A stretch of DNA of 64,000 nucleotides from Flavobacteriaceae bacterium (GTDB lineage: Bacteria; Bacteroidota; Bacteroidia; Flavobacteriales; Flavobacteriaceae): the NCBI GenBank assembly GCA_018608765.1, contig JABAYY010000086.1:1-64000 (forward strand), written 5' to 3'. How positions within the stretch are numbered: position 1 is the first letter of the stretch; every line of letters begins with the position of its first letter. Of the stretch, positions 52,649 to 61,096 are shown in pieces. The position numbers and the translations under genes were made by a program. The notes beneath the pieces were generated by a model. That model was not told the DNA's origin and made no database searches. It was given only the letters and a program-made list of their open reading frames with translations.

Positions 52649-53345
52649 TCAGAGACCAGTTGTAATTTTGATAGTTAATTTTTGTTTCAGGGAATAGTTT
52701 TACAACACTGTAGCTGTTGAGGTAACTTATAAAGGCATCTCCTTTTGGAAAATCAGACTTAAACCATTTGAAAATTTTTGAAATTGTAATTTCTGATGCT
52801 GTTAAACTATTTTTTGAGGCGTCGTTAATAAACTCTTTTGCAGCCTGATCTAATTGGTCGTTTAAAGTTTCGGACTCATAGGCACAATTCAAAAGTTTTG
52901 GACACGACTCAGAAGCACAAACTATTGCGAAATGAATGCGCGGATCTCCCATAGGTCTTAAAATTTCATGTTCAATCCTTTCTAGTGACATTGATTTACC
53001 ACCTATTTTAAAAAACATTTGCCCCCAAGGTTCACTTATATCCTTGATGCTTTTTATAGGGTAGTTGTCTAGAACCAGTTGAACAGTAAATGCATTATAA
53101 GCATTGATCCAATAGGCTTTTATTTCAGCGTTGTTCCAGCTATCTTTTGGAGGATTTGATGCTAAAACATTAAGATACACCTTGAATGTGTCTCTGTTTT
53201 TTTGCATTTTTTTGTAGTTTACATCTCCATTTTGAGCTACATAAAGCTGTAGGATTTCGGTCCATTTAGAGTGGTCGATTTTTTGCGCACTAACAGTGCA
53301 GAAACACAAAAGTAAGCTATAGATTAAAAAGCGGATCAGTTTCAT
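52641..53345 (-). CDS. DUF547 secreted protein
   Basis: A 234-residue protein with a signal peptide ending VSAQ. The core KAYWINAYNAFTVQLVLDNYP, EHEILRPMGDPRIHFAIVCASESCPKL is the DUF547 signature; its cysteine and histidine suggest a hydrolase- or peptidase-like site, but function is unknown. DUF547 genes commonly accompany arsenosugar clusters. It overlaps the TIGR04283 gene and follows arsM by 12 bases. Confidence 0.87.
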   Translation of the reverse strand: MKLIRFLIYSLLLCFCTVSAQKIDHSKWTEILQLYVAQNGDVNYKKMQKNRDTFKVYLNVLASNPPKDSWNNAEIKAYWINAYNAFTVQLVLDNYPIKSIKDISEPWGQMFFKIGGKSMSLERIEHEILRPMGDPRIHFAIVCASESCPKLLNCAYESETLNDQLDQAAKEFINDASKNSLTASEITISKIFKWFKSDFPKGDAFISYLNSYSVVKLFPETKINYQNYNWSLNE

Positions 53346-53357
53346 GTGTGAGTTAGG

Positions 53358-54326
53358 TTAACAGCAACCACCGCCATCATAATGGAATGTGGAGTCGCTA
53401 ATGTAGATGTCGTTTCGGTTTAAGTTTGCTAGGGCAGCAGCGGTTTTATCACAAATGGCTAAAGGTTGATTTTTTACTAAAACATGCCCCGCCTTATCGT
53501 CAAAAAAGTCTTCTTTTCCATAAAAAATGGCTGCTTTTCCTGTGAAAACACACGGGCCGTCTGCAGGCATTGGGTCTTTAATTGCAGCAACTTCAATGGA
53601 TTCAATATAGATCAACTCTTCAGTCTTATAATGTACTGGGTCAAGAACTCTGTAGGGTTTTCGAGCCCTTATTTCAATAGTTCCAAATCCGGCATCTGTG
53701 AGCATTTTCACATATTCCGCAATTGGAATGCTTCCGCTCAAACATAAGGCTCTTAGGCGTTCGTCTTCGCGTAAAGAATCGTTCATGGCTTGCTCACAAG
53801 TGGGGTCGCTCATCACCAATTTCCCATGAGGTTTTAAAACACGGTACATTTCAGAAATTGCTTTTTTAAGTTCTTCGACCTTAAAAATATTAAATAAACA
53901 ATTTTGTGCTGCGACATCAATGCTATTGTCTTCTACAGGTAAGTTGAGCGCATCTCCTTTTTTTAGACTTACAAATTCTTTACTAAACCAAGAGTTTTGT
54001 GCTTCGGCTTCTGCAAAATTTTTCTCGGAGGCGTCCAACATTTCATCCACCACATCCACACCAATCACGCCGTCTTTTTGACGACTGAAATATGCAAATT
54101 GCAACAATTCCATTCCGCCACCCACGCCGACATACAGTATTTTTGGGTTGTTGGTCAGGTCACGTGCATGCACCGTACTTCCACATCCATAATTCATTTC
54201 TTGCATGATTTTAGGAATTTTCAGACCAGGGAGTTCCCAAATAGGGTTGGTGGTACAGCAAAGTCCAATATCAGGACTGAGGGCTGCTTCTTTGTAAACG
54301 TCGTGGGTGGTATCTAGGTAGCTCAT
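53358..54326 (-). CDS. arsM: Arsenosugar-pathway arsenite methyltransferase ArsM
   Basis: A 322-residue SAM-dependent methyltransferase. The SAM-binding ILYVGVGGGMELLQFAYF starts near residue 63, with KKGDALNLPVEDNSIDV and HGKLVMSDPTCEQAM following. Cysteines that may hold As(III) are Cys23-Cys24, Cys48 and the protein's last two residues (GGGCC). The family makes methylated arsenicals such as dimethylarsinous acid from arsenite. Its stop overlaps the PNP gene start by 4 bases in the direction of transcription. Confidence 0.9.
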   Translation of the reverse strand: MSYLDTTHDVYKEAALSPDIGLCCTTNPIWELPGLKIPKIMQEMNYGCGSTVHARDLTNNPKILYVGVGGGMELLQFAYFSRQKDGVIGVDVVDEMLDASEKNFAEAEAQNSWFSKEFVSLKKGDALNLPVEDNSIDVAAQNCLFNIFKVEELKKAISEMYRVLKPHGKLVMSDPTCEQAMNDSLREDERLRALCLSGSIPIAEYVKMLTDAGFGTIEIRARKPYRVLDPVHYKTEELIYIESIEVAAIKDPMPADGPCVFTGKAAIFYGKEDFFDDKAGHVLVKNQPLAICDKTAAALANLNRNDIYISDSTFHYDGGGCC

Positions 54327-55141
54327 TCTAGTGTTTTTATCAGTTCTTTAAACAGTGTGATCATATCGGGTTCGGCTTTTGCAGCCATTGCTATAATTTC
54401 TGAAATATCGACAGGTTTTAAATTTTCCGGGTCACATTCATCTGTCAAGACTGAGACGGCTGCCACTCTTAATTGAAGGTGATTTGCTACAATAATTTCG
54501 GGAACAGTACTCATGCCTACGGCATCCCCGCCCATGAGGTTTAGCATCTTATATTCTGCACGTGTTTCGAGTTGAGGTCCCACAACACTCACATAGACCC
54601 CTTTGTGCAATGTAATATTATTTTTAAGGGCAATAGATTCAAAGTGTGCGTTGAGCGTGACGTCATAAGGTGCACTCATATCTACAAAACGTTCCCCTAA
54701 ATGTTCCACGCCTTTAAATGCTAATGGAGAGCTGCCTTGTAAATTGATATGATCCTCAATCAACATCAGTTCTCCTTTGTTGTAATCTAAATTTAGGGCT
54801 CCAGAAGCATTGGAAACCAAAAGCGTCGAAATTCCCAAGTCCTTCATAATACGGACGGGATAGGTCACATCTTGCAGTGTGTAACCTTCGTATAGGTGAA
54901 AGCGTCCTTGCATGATGATTGCTTTTTTTCCTTCTAGAATCCCATAGATTAATTTTCCTTTATGAAATTCAACCGTTGCTGTTGGGAAGTTAGGAATGTG
55001 ATTGTAACTCACTTCTTTAATAATTTCAACATGGTCTAAAAGCTGGCCTAGACCAGTGCCAAGTATAATTCCAATTTCAGGCGATTCAAAGCCTTTTTCT
55101 TTTAGATAATTCGAGGTGTCTTCAATAAGTTTCTTCATCAT
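54323..55141 (-). CDS. Purine-nucleoside phosphorylase
   Basis: A 272-residue PNP of the trimeric (class II) type: GIILGTGLGQLLDHV, the phosphate-site FHKGKLIYG and RFHLYEGY, and LVSNASGALN. It splits purine nucleosides with phosphate to base and ribose-1-phosphate. Inside this cluster it is a good candidate to remove adenine from the adenosyl-arsenical that ArsS is thought to make. General purine salvage is the alternative. It overlaps its neighbours on both sides by 4 bases. Confidence 0.92.
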   Translation of the reverse strand: MMKKLIEDTSNYLKEKGFESPEIGIILGTGLGQLLDHVEIIKEVSYNHIPNFPTATVEFHKGKLIYGILEGKKAIIMQGRFHLYEGYTLQDVTYPVRIMKDLGISTLLVSNASGALNLDYNKGELMLIEDHINLQGSSPLAFKGVEHLGERFVDMSAPYDVTLNAHFESIALKNNITLHKGVYVSVVGPQLETRAEYKMLNLMGGDAVGMSTVPEIIVANHLQLRVAAVSVLTDECDPENLKPVDISEIIAMAAKAEPDMITLFKELIKTLE

Positions 55142-55743
55142 TCTTTTATTGTTTTTATCAGTTCTGGATGTGCTTTTAGATCTTCATATGTGTCAATGTC
55201 GTTCAAGGCTTCCAAAAGTTCAACGTTTTGTGGTTCTAAGTCTTTTAAAGTGGTTTCTAAAACCGAATCAGTTCCCCATTGTTTATTTTTAAATATAGCG
55301 GGGTAGAGTTTTTTCATTCCTAACAAATAATAACCTCCATCGATTGAGGGCCCTATAACAACATCGTGATGTTCTAAAGCCTTTAGGGCATCTTCAATAT
55401 GGGTGGGGTTCAAATCATACAAATCACTCCCCACAATCACCACGTTTTCATACGAGTTCTTAAAAGCCGTCTCAAAAGCATCTTCCATCCGCGCGCCTAA
55501 ATCAGCTCCTTTTTGCAACTTTTTTTGATACACTGTCTCACACCATAAGTCGCTGTGCTGTACTTCTTCCGAGTAATATACGACTTTATCCCCAGAGATT
55601 ACATTTAAAACAGACTCGGTATGTTGGAGTAAAATAGTATATACTTTTAAGGCATTGCTATCTCCAATAGTTTTGGCAAGTCGTGTTTTGACTTTCCCTA
55701 ACTCTGGATTTCTCACAAAAACAAGAATCAAATTTTCACTCAT
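55138..55743 (-). CDS. TIGR04282-type arsenosugar glycosyltransferase
   Basis: A 201-residue nucleotidyltransferase-fold protein: LILVFVRNPELGKVKTRLAKTIG at the N-terminus, GADLGARMEDAF, NVVIVGSDLYDL and GPSIDGGYYLLGM. These mark TIGR04282 (DUF2064), a partner of TIGR04283 and ArsS. It may activate or transfer the sugar part. It overlaps the PNP gene by 4 bases and the rhodanese gene by 8. Confidence 0.9.
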   Translation of the reverse strand: MSENLILVFVRNPELGKVKTRLAKTIGDSNALKVYTILLQHTESVLNVISGDKVVYYSEEVQHSDLWCETVYQKKLQKGADLGARMEDAFETAFKNSYENVVIVGSDLYDLNPTHIEDALKALEHHDVVIGPSIDGGYYLLGMKKLYPAIFKNKQWGTDSVLETTLKDLEPQNVELLEALNDIDTYEDLKAHPELIKTIKE

Positions 55744-56227
55744 ATACTTTAGTTCCTTTTAATAAGTAGCTCCCCCAAGATTTTGAATACGCATGTACTT
55801 TTGAAGTTTCTTGGGTGTTGTTGTAAACAGCCTTGCCTTTATTAACCCATTCAAAAATGCCTCCATACAAATTGTAAACTGCTGTATAGCCTTCTGCTAT
55901 GAGTTGTTTGCCAATAATTTCAGAGCGTATGCCAAGCGAACAATACACCACAATCATTGTGTCTTTATCATTCGGAAGGTTGGTTGTTTTTGATAACTTT
56001 AATCCTTTAAATCCCAGATGAATAGCATGCTCTAAATGGCTAATTTGATATTCTTCTTCTTCACGCGCATCAAAAAGGAAGGGCTGTGTTGTGAGGTTAG
56101 AGAGATCATCGACATATATGTATGGTACAGAATGGTCATTGTATTTGTTTAGCACTTCTTGAATCGAGTCTTGACTCAATCCCTTGGCGCATATCAGACC
56201 TATTGCTATAAAAATTAGTTTCTTCAT
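55736..56227 (-). CDS. Exported rhodanese-like protein
   Basis: A 163-residue protein with a signal peptide (1-18) and one rhodanese domain: FDAREEEEYQISHLEHAIHLG and the active-site loop VYCSLGIRSE with Cys96. Rhodaneses transfer sulfane sulfur or, in arsenate-reductase relatives, use the cysteine for redox chemistry. In this operon it might act on arsenic or sulfur species in the periplasm; that is inference. It lies 4 bases after arsS. Confidence 0.87.
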   Translation of the reverse strand: MKKLIFIAIGLICAKGLSQDSIQEVLNKYNDHSVPYIYVDDLSNLTTQPFLFDAREEEEYQISHLEHAIHLGFKGLKLSKTTNLPNDKDTMIVVYCSLGIRSEIIGKQLIAEGYTAVYNLYGGIFEWVNKGKAVYNNTQETSKVHAYSKSWGSYLLKGTKVYE

Positions 56228-56231
56228 TTTG

Positions 56232-57287
56232 TTAAGCTACGGTTCCTTGGCAGCTACTTCCTGCACCAGCTGTACAGCCATAACAGTGTTGCGAAATACA
56301 AATAGAACGTTTATTAAGGGTCTCTTTATTAAAATCACTAATGTGTTGCACAGGGCTGTTAACTTTTAATTCTAACATTTGATTAAAATCACAGTCATAG
56401 AGCCATCCATCCCAACTCACTGAAAGTGTATTGGTACACATCACATTGTCCACAGCTGCAGGATTAAAAGCCTCCACTAGATTATACATATAGTCTTCGT
56501 AATTTTCAGAGGCTATTAAATAATCTAAAAAACGACTGATAGGGAGGTTGGTAATTGAAAATAGATGATGAAATTGAATGTCAAAATTAGTAAATAAAGC
56601 TTTTTTGAAATCCGCTTTTAAGGCTGTTTGGTCTCCCGGCAGAAAAGCTCCAGAGGGATTGTAAACTAAATCGAGTTTAAGCTCGGAACCTGGCATGCCG
56701 TAGCCGACTGCGTTCAACATTTTTAAAGCTTTAATGGAGGCATCAAAAACACCATCGCCTCGTTGTTTGTCTGTTTTTCCCTCCGTCCAGTGTGGCATTG
56801 ACGATATGACATGTACCTTGTGTTTCTTAAAAAATTCTGGTAAATCGTTGTATTTTTTATTGGCGGTAATGATGGTCAGATTAGAACGTACAATGACGTC
56901 TTTGACCCCAACTTTGGTAGCTTCTTCTACAAACCATCTGAAATCAGGGTTCATTTCTGGGGCACCGCCCGTAAGATCTAGGGTATGTGCACCCGTCATA
57001 CTGATCACATCCAAACACTGTTGCATGGTTTGGCGGGTCATGATTTCTTTGCGATCGGGACCGGCATCCACGTGGCAATGGGCACACACTTGGTTACACA
57101 TATAGCCGACATTGATTTGTAAAATTTCTAATGTTTTAGGCAGTAATGGAAACTTGTTTATAGTTTTTAATTTTGAACGAAAGGTGGGGAGTTCCTCATT
57201 TTGAAAGATGCCATTCGATAAAATTTCTAATTGACGTTTGGCATTGGCAAGTTCATTTTCGCGTTTTTTTAGAGATTTCAATTGCAT
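56232..57287 (-). CDS. arsS: Arsenosugar-pathway radical SAM protein ArsS
   Basis: A 351-residue radical SAM enzyme. The 4Fe-4S ligands are Cys64, Cys68 and Cys71 in MCNQVCAHCHVDAGP; LDLTGGAPEMNP follows as the GGE-like SAM motif. The C-terminus carries a cysteine-rich CISQHCYGCTAGAGSSCQG characteristic of ArsS. The family is thought to attach the 5'-deoxyadenosyl group of SAM to dimethylarsenic. It lies 3 bases after the peroxidase-like gene. Confidence 0.93.
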   Translation of the reverse strand: MQLKSLKKRENELANAKRQLEILSNGIFQNEELPTFRSKLKTINKFPLLPKTLEILQINVGYMCNQVCAHCHVDAGPDRKEIMTRQTMQQCLDVISMTGAHTLDLTGGAPEMNPDFRWFVEEATKVGVKDVIVRSNLTIITANKKYNDLPEFFKKHKVHVISSMPHWTEGKTDKQRGDGVFDASIKALKMLNAVGYGMPGSELKLDLVYNPSGAFLPGDQTALKADFKKALFTNFDIQFHHLFSITNLPISRFLDYLIASENYEDYMYNLVEAFNPAAVDNVMCTNTLSVSWDGWLYDCDFNQMLELKVNSPVQHISDFNKETLNKRSICISQHCYGCTAGAGSSCQGTVA

Positions 57288-57290
57288 CGG

Positions 57291-57626
57291 TTACATGGAT
57301 AATTTTTTATACTTATTCATCATTTGTACACTGTGAACGAGAGTTGCGCCACTTTCAATAGCTGCACCGGCATGGACTGCTTCCATCATTTCTTCTTTCG
57401 TGATGCCTCGTTTTAAGCCATCTTGCGTATAAGCGTCTATACAATACGGACATTTTACTACATGAGATACTGCTAGGGCAATGAGCGATTTCTCACGTGC
57501 GCTTAACGCCCCTTCCTCAAAGACGCTTCCATAATAGTCAAAGAATTTTTTCCCGAGTTCTTCACTCCATTCTGTGATGTTTCCAAATTTTCGTAAATCC
57601 GAGGGTTCATAATAGGTATTACTCAT
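57291..57626 (-). CDS. Arsenosugar-associated peroxidase-like (CMD/AhpD) protein
   Basis: A small carboxymuconolactone-decarboxylase-fold protein of about 111 residues. The CPYC pair in HVVKCPYCIDAYTQDGL near residue 58 is the AhpD-type redox centre. The start is trimmed 42 codons to MSNTYYEPSDLRKFGN, since the longer frame consists of a 19-bp tandem repeat and shows no homology. It is first in the arsenosugar operon, 3 bases from arsS. Confidence 0.88.
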   Translation of the reverse strand: MSNTYYEPSDLRKFGNITEWSEELGKKFFDYYGSVFEEGALSAREKSLIALAVSHVVKCPYCIDAYTQDGLKRGITKEEMMEAVHAGAAIESGATLVHSVQMMNKYKKLSM

Positions 57627-57673
57627 GTTTGTGTGTTTAAAACTGTTTTTATAATATTTTTTAAAACTAGTGA

Positions 57674-57730
57674 AAATTCTCCGAAATCCCTCAAATTCTC
57701 CGAAATCCCTCAAATTCTCCGAAATCCATA
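57674..57730. repeat. Three tandem copies of a 19-bp unit in the arsenosugar leader
   Basis: AAATTCTCCGAAATCCCTC occurs at 57674-57692 and 57693-57711 exactly, and at 57712-57730 with the last three bases changed. It lies between the predicted promoter (57776) and the first gene of the operon, so in the 5' leader. Confidence 0.92.
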
Positions 57731-57775
57731 GAAACTCAGTTCTGTACTCCATTTAAACACCTTTAGCGAACCATA

Positions 57776-57783
57776 CAAAACTA
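57776..57783 (-). promoter_or_regulatory. Putative arsenosugar operon promoter (-7 box)
   Basis: The minus strand reads TAGTTTTG, matching TAnnTTTG. It would give a leader of about 145 bases that contains the 19-bp repeats. The -33 box is unclear. The rest of 57784-57990 shows no gene. Confidence 0.5.
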
Positions 57784-57990
57784 CAACAGTGCCTTGTGTT
57801 TTTGTTTGCGAATTTTTATTGCAAAATGCAAGTTAGTTAAATTATTTATATTTTTATCAGGTTAATATGAGGATTTTACTGATTTTTATCTAAAAAATTA
57901 AAGAATGTATATTTTTTGTTGTGGTTAAAAATTAGTGCATCAAGAGGTGTGTTTCTTAATATTGGTGTATAACCCTTAAATCTATTTATT

Positions 57991-59280
57991 ATGAAAAAAA
58001 TTACTTTATTATTAATTGCAATGATCAGCTATGTTGGTTATTCTCAAAGCACTATTGACTTTGAAACAGGAGGTGTAGGTGCTGCTTGGACTTGGACTGT
58101 AGATCAAAATGGCACTAACCCTGCACTCGAATTTGTTGCCAACCCAAACACAACAGGAAATACTTCTGCGATGACAGCTAAATTGACTGCACAAACAGCT
58201 GGACAAGCATGGGCCTTAACTTACTCTGATGGAATTGGTAGCTTTACCTTTGATGCAAATAACAGTCTTGTGAAAATGTGGGTAAGAAAAGATGTTGCTA
58301 CTGATGTTGCTATTAAATTTGAAATCCCTGGTGGAATAAATAAAGAAGTCAAAGCATCAACTACCGTGACAAATGGAGATTGGGAAGAATTATCTTTCGA
58401 TTTTAGTTCTGTCATTGGGAGTACTTACAGTCGAATTGTAATCATCCCTGATTTTTTAGTTCGAACTTCAGATCACATTGTTTATTTTGATCAAATCACA
58501 TTCAATCCCGGGACTCCGGCGGCAACTCCTACAACAAATGCTCCAATACCACCAACGCGAGTAGCTACGGATGTCATTTCAATTTACATTGATTCCTACA
58601 CTAATATAAATGTAACAAATTTCAATCCAGGTTGGGGGCAATCAGGATCTGTTGATACCACCTTTGATCCAACGGGAAATGGAACTAACACAGTTCTTGC
58701 TTATACAAATTTTAATTATCAAGGAACGGAATTTAGCGTCCAAGATGCTTCTGGAATGGAAAACCTGCACGTCGATGTCTGGACTGATACTACAGGAGCA
58801 GTTCTTAAAGTATCTCCAATAAATGATAATGCAAATGGGGGTACTGGAGTTGGCGAATTACTTGTTAACGTACCCATAGTTAATGCCGGCTGGAGTTCTG
58901 TGGACATTACTAAAAGTTCTTTTACTGGAATGGTATGGGATAAATTGTATCAACTTAAATTCAGTGGCCAATCAGGAACAAACCCATCAAATGTTTATAT
59001 TGATAACATCTACTTTTGGAAAGCAGCAACTGCTGACTTAGATGAGGCTTCTTTAAACTCCATAAAAATGCACCCGAACCCAGCAAGTGGAATCGTGAAA
59101 TTCTCAACGACATTAGGAGATGCTTTAAGTGTTTCTGTATTTGATTTATTAGGAAAGCAGGTCATCCCCGTTCAAACCATAAAATCAGAGCTAAATATTT
59201 CTGCACTAAACCCTGGAATGTATTTTGTGAATATGGTACAAGGAGCAAGCTCGGTTACTAAAAAATTACTTGTAAATTAA
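57991..59280 (+). CDS. T9SS-exported protein with two beta-sandwich domains
   Basis: A 429-residue secreted protein: signal peptide to YSQS (about residue 19), a first beta-rich domain (20-175) resembling carbohydrate-binding modules, a Pro/Thr linker (ATPTTNAPIPPT), a second beta-rich domain (190-350), and a C-terminal type A T9SS sorting domain (IKMHPNPASGIVKFS to VTKKLLVN). No catalytic residues are visible, so it is probably a surface glycan-binding or structural protein. Its CTD is very close to that of the gene at 59752. A terminator follows. Confidence 0.85.
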   Translation: MKKITLLLIAMISYVGYSQSTIDFETGGVGAAWTWTVDQNGTNPALEFVANPNTTGNTSAMTAKLTAQTAGQAWALTYSDGIGSFTFDANNSLVKMWVRKDVATDVAIKFEIPGGINKEVKASTTVTNGDWEELSFDFSSVIGSTYSRIVIIPDFLVRTSDHIVYFDQITFNPGTPAATPTTNAPIPPTRVATDVISIYIDSYTNINVTNFNPGWGQSGSVDTTFDPTGNGTNTVLAYTNFNYQGTEFSVQDASGMENLHVDVWTDTTGAVLKVSPINDNANGGTGVGELLVNVPIVNAGWSSVDITKSSFTGMVWDKLYQLKFSGQSGTNPSNVYIDNIYFWKAATADLDEASLNSIKMHPNPASGIVKFSTTLGDALSVSVFDLLGKQVIPVQTIKSELNISALNPGMYFVNMVQGASSVTKKLLVN

Positions 59281-59310
59281 GTTGTTACTAACCAACCCAA
59301 CTTTAATTTC

Positions 59311-59344
59311 AAAGAAGCTTCCAGCAATGGAGGCTTCTTTTTTT
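59311..59344 (+). terminator. Terminator after the first T9SS protein
   Basis: A 12-bp stem (AAAGAAGCTTCC with GGAGGCTTCTTT, one wobble) with a 6-base loop and a T-run. Confidence 0.88.
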
Positions 59345-59715
59345 GTTCGTAATGTTTTTAGAATTCTCCACGTTGTATAGTTTTTCGGGCTTATCAATAT
59401 GCTCATAGTGAATTGTATACCAACAATTTTCTGCTATTGTTGAGTTGTTTTAAATCATCCCCTTTTTTTTGATGTGATGTATTTAAATCATTTTAGCAAT
59501 AAAATGTTTAATATATATAACACAACATTAAACGTAATGAGCTATACAACTCCCATACACTTTCTTTTATTATTAGCACTTAACATAAATTTATGATTTT
59601 ATAATTGCTAATATTTACAGGTGATATTTATGAATCCTTGCGTTTCAGGCTTGTAAAATTGACAGTGTATGTATTTTGTATTGCTTTGTTTAAGTATAAT
59701 ACATTAAGTTTAAAC
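59345..59715. other. Intergenic region, 371 bases, no gene seen
   Basis: Very AT-rich. No convincing reading frame, tRNA or long repeat is visible. Its right end holds the promoter for the gene at 59752. Confidence 0.6.
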
Positions 59716-59723
59716 TATATTTG
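59716..59723 (+). promoter_or_regulatory. Promoter of the duplicated-domain T9SS gene (-7 box)
   Basis: TATATTTG, an exact -7 consensus, 29 bases before the start. A TTTA lies about 23 bases upstream as a possible -33. Confidence 0.65.
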
Positions 59724-59751
59724 AACTTAATTTAACTTAAAACTATATTAT

Positions 59752-60876
59752 ATGAAAAACTATTACTTTTTAATTGTTGCGTTGATAACTTTCAATTTAA
59801 CAATGGCACAAACAAATTTTTCACCTGTTTATGACGGTGTATTTGATGGTACAGCTTACTCTCAAACGTTTACATTTCCTACAGAAGCTCAACCATGGGC
59901 AGGATTTGCCAACAACAATGCTAGCATTTACCCTTTGTCCTATCCAAACGGAGGTCAAGTATCATTTAAGGCAACAGTAGCTGCAGATGCGGAAGTTTAC
60001 TTCAGATTTGAAGCAAATCCTTATCCAGCTGTTGATCCAGCTGTAGTCACAGCAAATGTTGCGTTATTAGCTTCTAATGCAGCTGAAACAGTATATACAG
60101 TAGATATTCCAGTAAGTGCTACAAATACTTACAATTCTGCGCTCATGTATGTTGTTACAAGAGATGTAGATGTTGTAATTTCTGAAACTAAGCTTATTCA
60201 ATTTGACACAGATGGAACTACTGCTTTAAGTACTGATTTCCCTGTTTATGAGGGTGTTTTCGATGGTACATCTTACAATCAATCTTTTCTTTTTCCTGCA
60301 ACAGCACAAGCATGGGCAGGATTTGCGAACAACAACACAGGTCTTTACCCATTGACATTTCCAGAAGCCGGATCGGTATCATTTAAGGCAACAGTAGCTG
60401 CAGACGCGGAAGTTTACTTCAGATTTGAAGCAAATCCTTATCCAGCTGTTGATCCTGCTGTAGTCACAGCAAATGTTGCGTTATTAGCTTCTAATGCAGC
60501 TGAAACAGTATACACTGTAGCTATCCCTGCAGATGCTACAAATACTTACAACTCTGCGATCATGTATGTAGTAACTCGTGATGTAGAAGTTGTTATGTCA
60601 GAAATTACGATCGTTCAAAACACGACTGCCGGTCTAGAAGATTTCGCTGCTAACGCAGTAAAAATGTATCCAAATCCAGCTAAAGGATTTGTGAACTTTT
60701 CTTCTGCTTCAAATGAAGCTTTAGATGTAGCAGTGTATGACATGTTAGGAAAAGAAGTATTACGTGCAAACGCGGTACAGTCTCAACTTAATATTTCTAG
60801 CTTAAACCCAGGAATGTATTTTGTAAATATGACACAAGGAACTAATGTTTCTACTAAGAAATTATTAGTGAACTAA
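59752..60876 (+). CDS. T9SS-exported protein with duplicated domain
   Basis: A 374-residue secreted protein: signal peptide to MAQ (1-20), two copies of a roughly 130-residue domain (about 25-150 and 163-290), and a type A T9SS sorting domain (VKMYPNPAKGFVNFS to STKKLLVN). Each copy starts F-x-x-Y-x-G-V-F-D-G-T and contains W-A-G-F-A-N-N-N and an identical 48-residue block from VSFKATVAADAEVYFRF to ETVYTV. No catalytic motif is seen; a surface binding role is likely. A terminator follows at 60903-60931. Confidence 0.88.
   Translation: MKNYYFLIVALITFNLTMAQTNFSPVYDGVFDGTAYSQTFTFPTEAQPWAGFANNNASIYPLSYPNGGQVSFKATVAADAEVYFRFEANPYPAVDPAVVTANVALLASNAAETVYTVDIPVSATNTYNSALMYVVTRDVDVVISETKLIQFDTDGTTALSTDFPVYEGVFDGTSYNQSFLFPATAQAWAGFANNNTGLYPLTFPEAGSVSFKATVAADAEVYFRFEANPYPAVDPAVVTANVALLASNAAETVYTVAIPADATNTYNSAIMYVVTRDVEVVMSEITIVQNTTAGLEDFAANAVKMYPNPAKGFVNFSSASNEALDVAVYDMLGKEVLRANAVQSQLNISSLNPGMYFVNMTQGTNVSTKKLLVN
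59959..60102 (+). repeat. 144-bp repeat, copy 1
   Basis: Matches 60376-60519 at 140 of 144 positions by eye. The four differences (GAT/GAC, CCA/CCT, TAT/TAC, ACA/ACT) are all third-position and synonymous. Confidence 0.93.
60376..60519 (+). repeat. 144-bp repeat, copy 2
   Basis: Second copy of the repeat at 59959-60102, 417 bases apart in the same frame. Flanking sequence of the two domains is clearly more diverged. Confidence 0.93.
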
Positions 60877-60902
60877 GGTTTTAACCAACCAATTTAATTT
60901 TT

Positions 60903-60931
60903 AAAAGACCTCCATTTGGAGGTCTTTTTTT
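60903..60931 (+). terminator. Terminator after the duplicated-domain gene
   Basis: A perfect 11-bp stem (60903-60913 with 60918-60928), ATTT loop, then T-run. The following 60932-61096 has no recognisable gene. Confidence 0.9.
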
Positions 60932-61096
60932 ATACGCTGTTCTCAAAGTCGCTTTGCCAGTCCAACGATCAAAGTGAGATGGCAGATGTCCCGATCTCAT
61001 AACTGAAACTCAAAAATTAAATAATTTGCCATCCCCTAAATACTACTCAAAAAGACACAAAGAATTGAAATAAATCTTTTTGTACATTATTTTTCT

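Noticed and set aside
57627-57752. Longer N-terminus for the peroxidase-like protein
   Set aside because: It is made largely of the translated 19-bp tandem repeat and resembles nothing in the family.
60932-61096. Possible small RNA or gene remnant between two T9SS genes
   Set aside because: Only weak, imperfect inverted repeats and no reading frame; no support.
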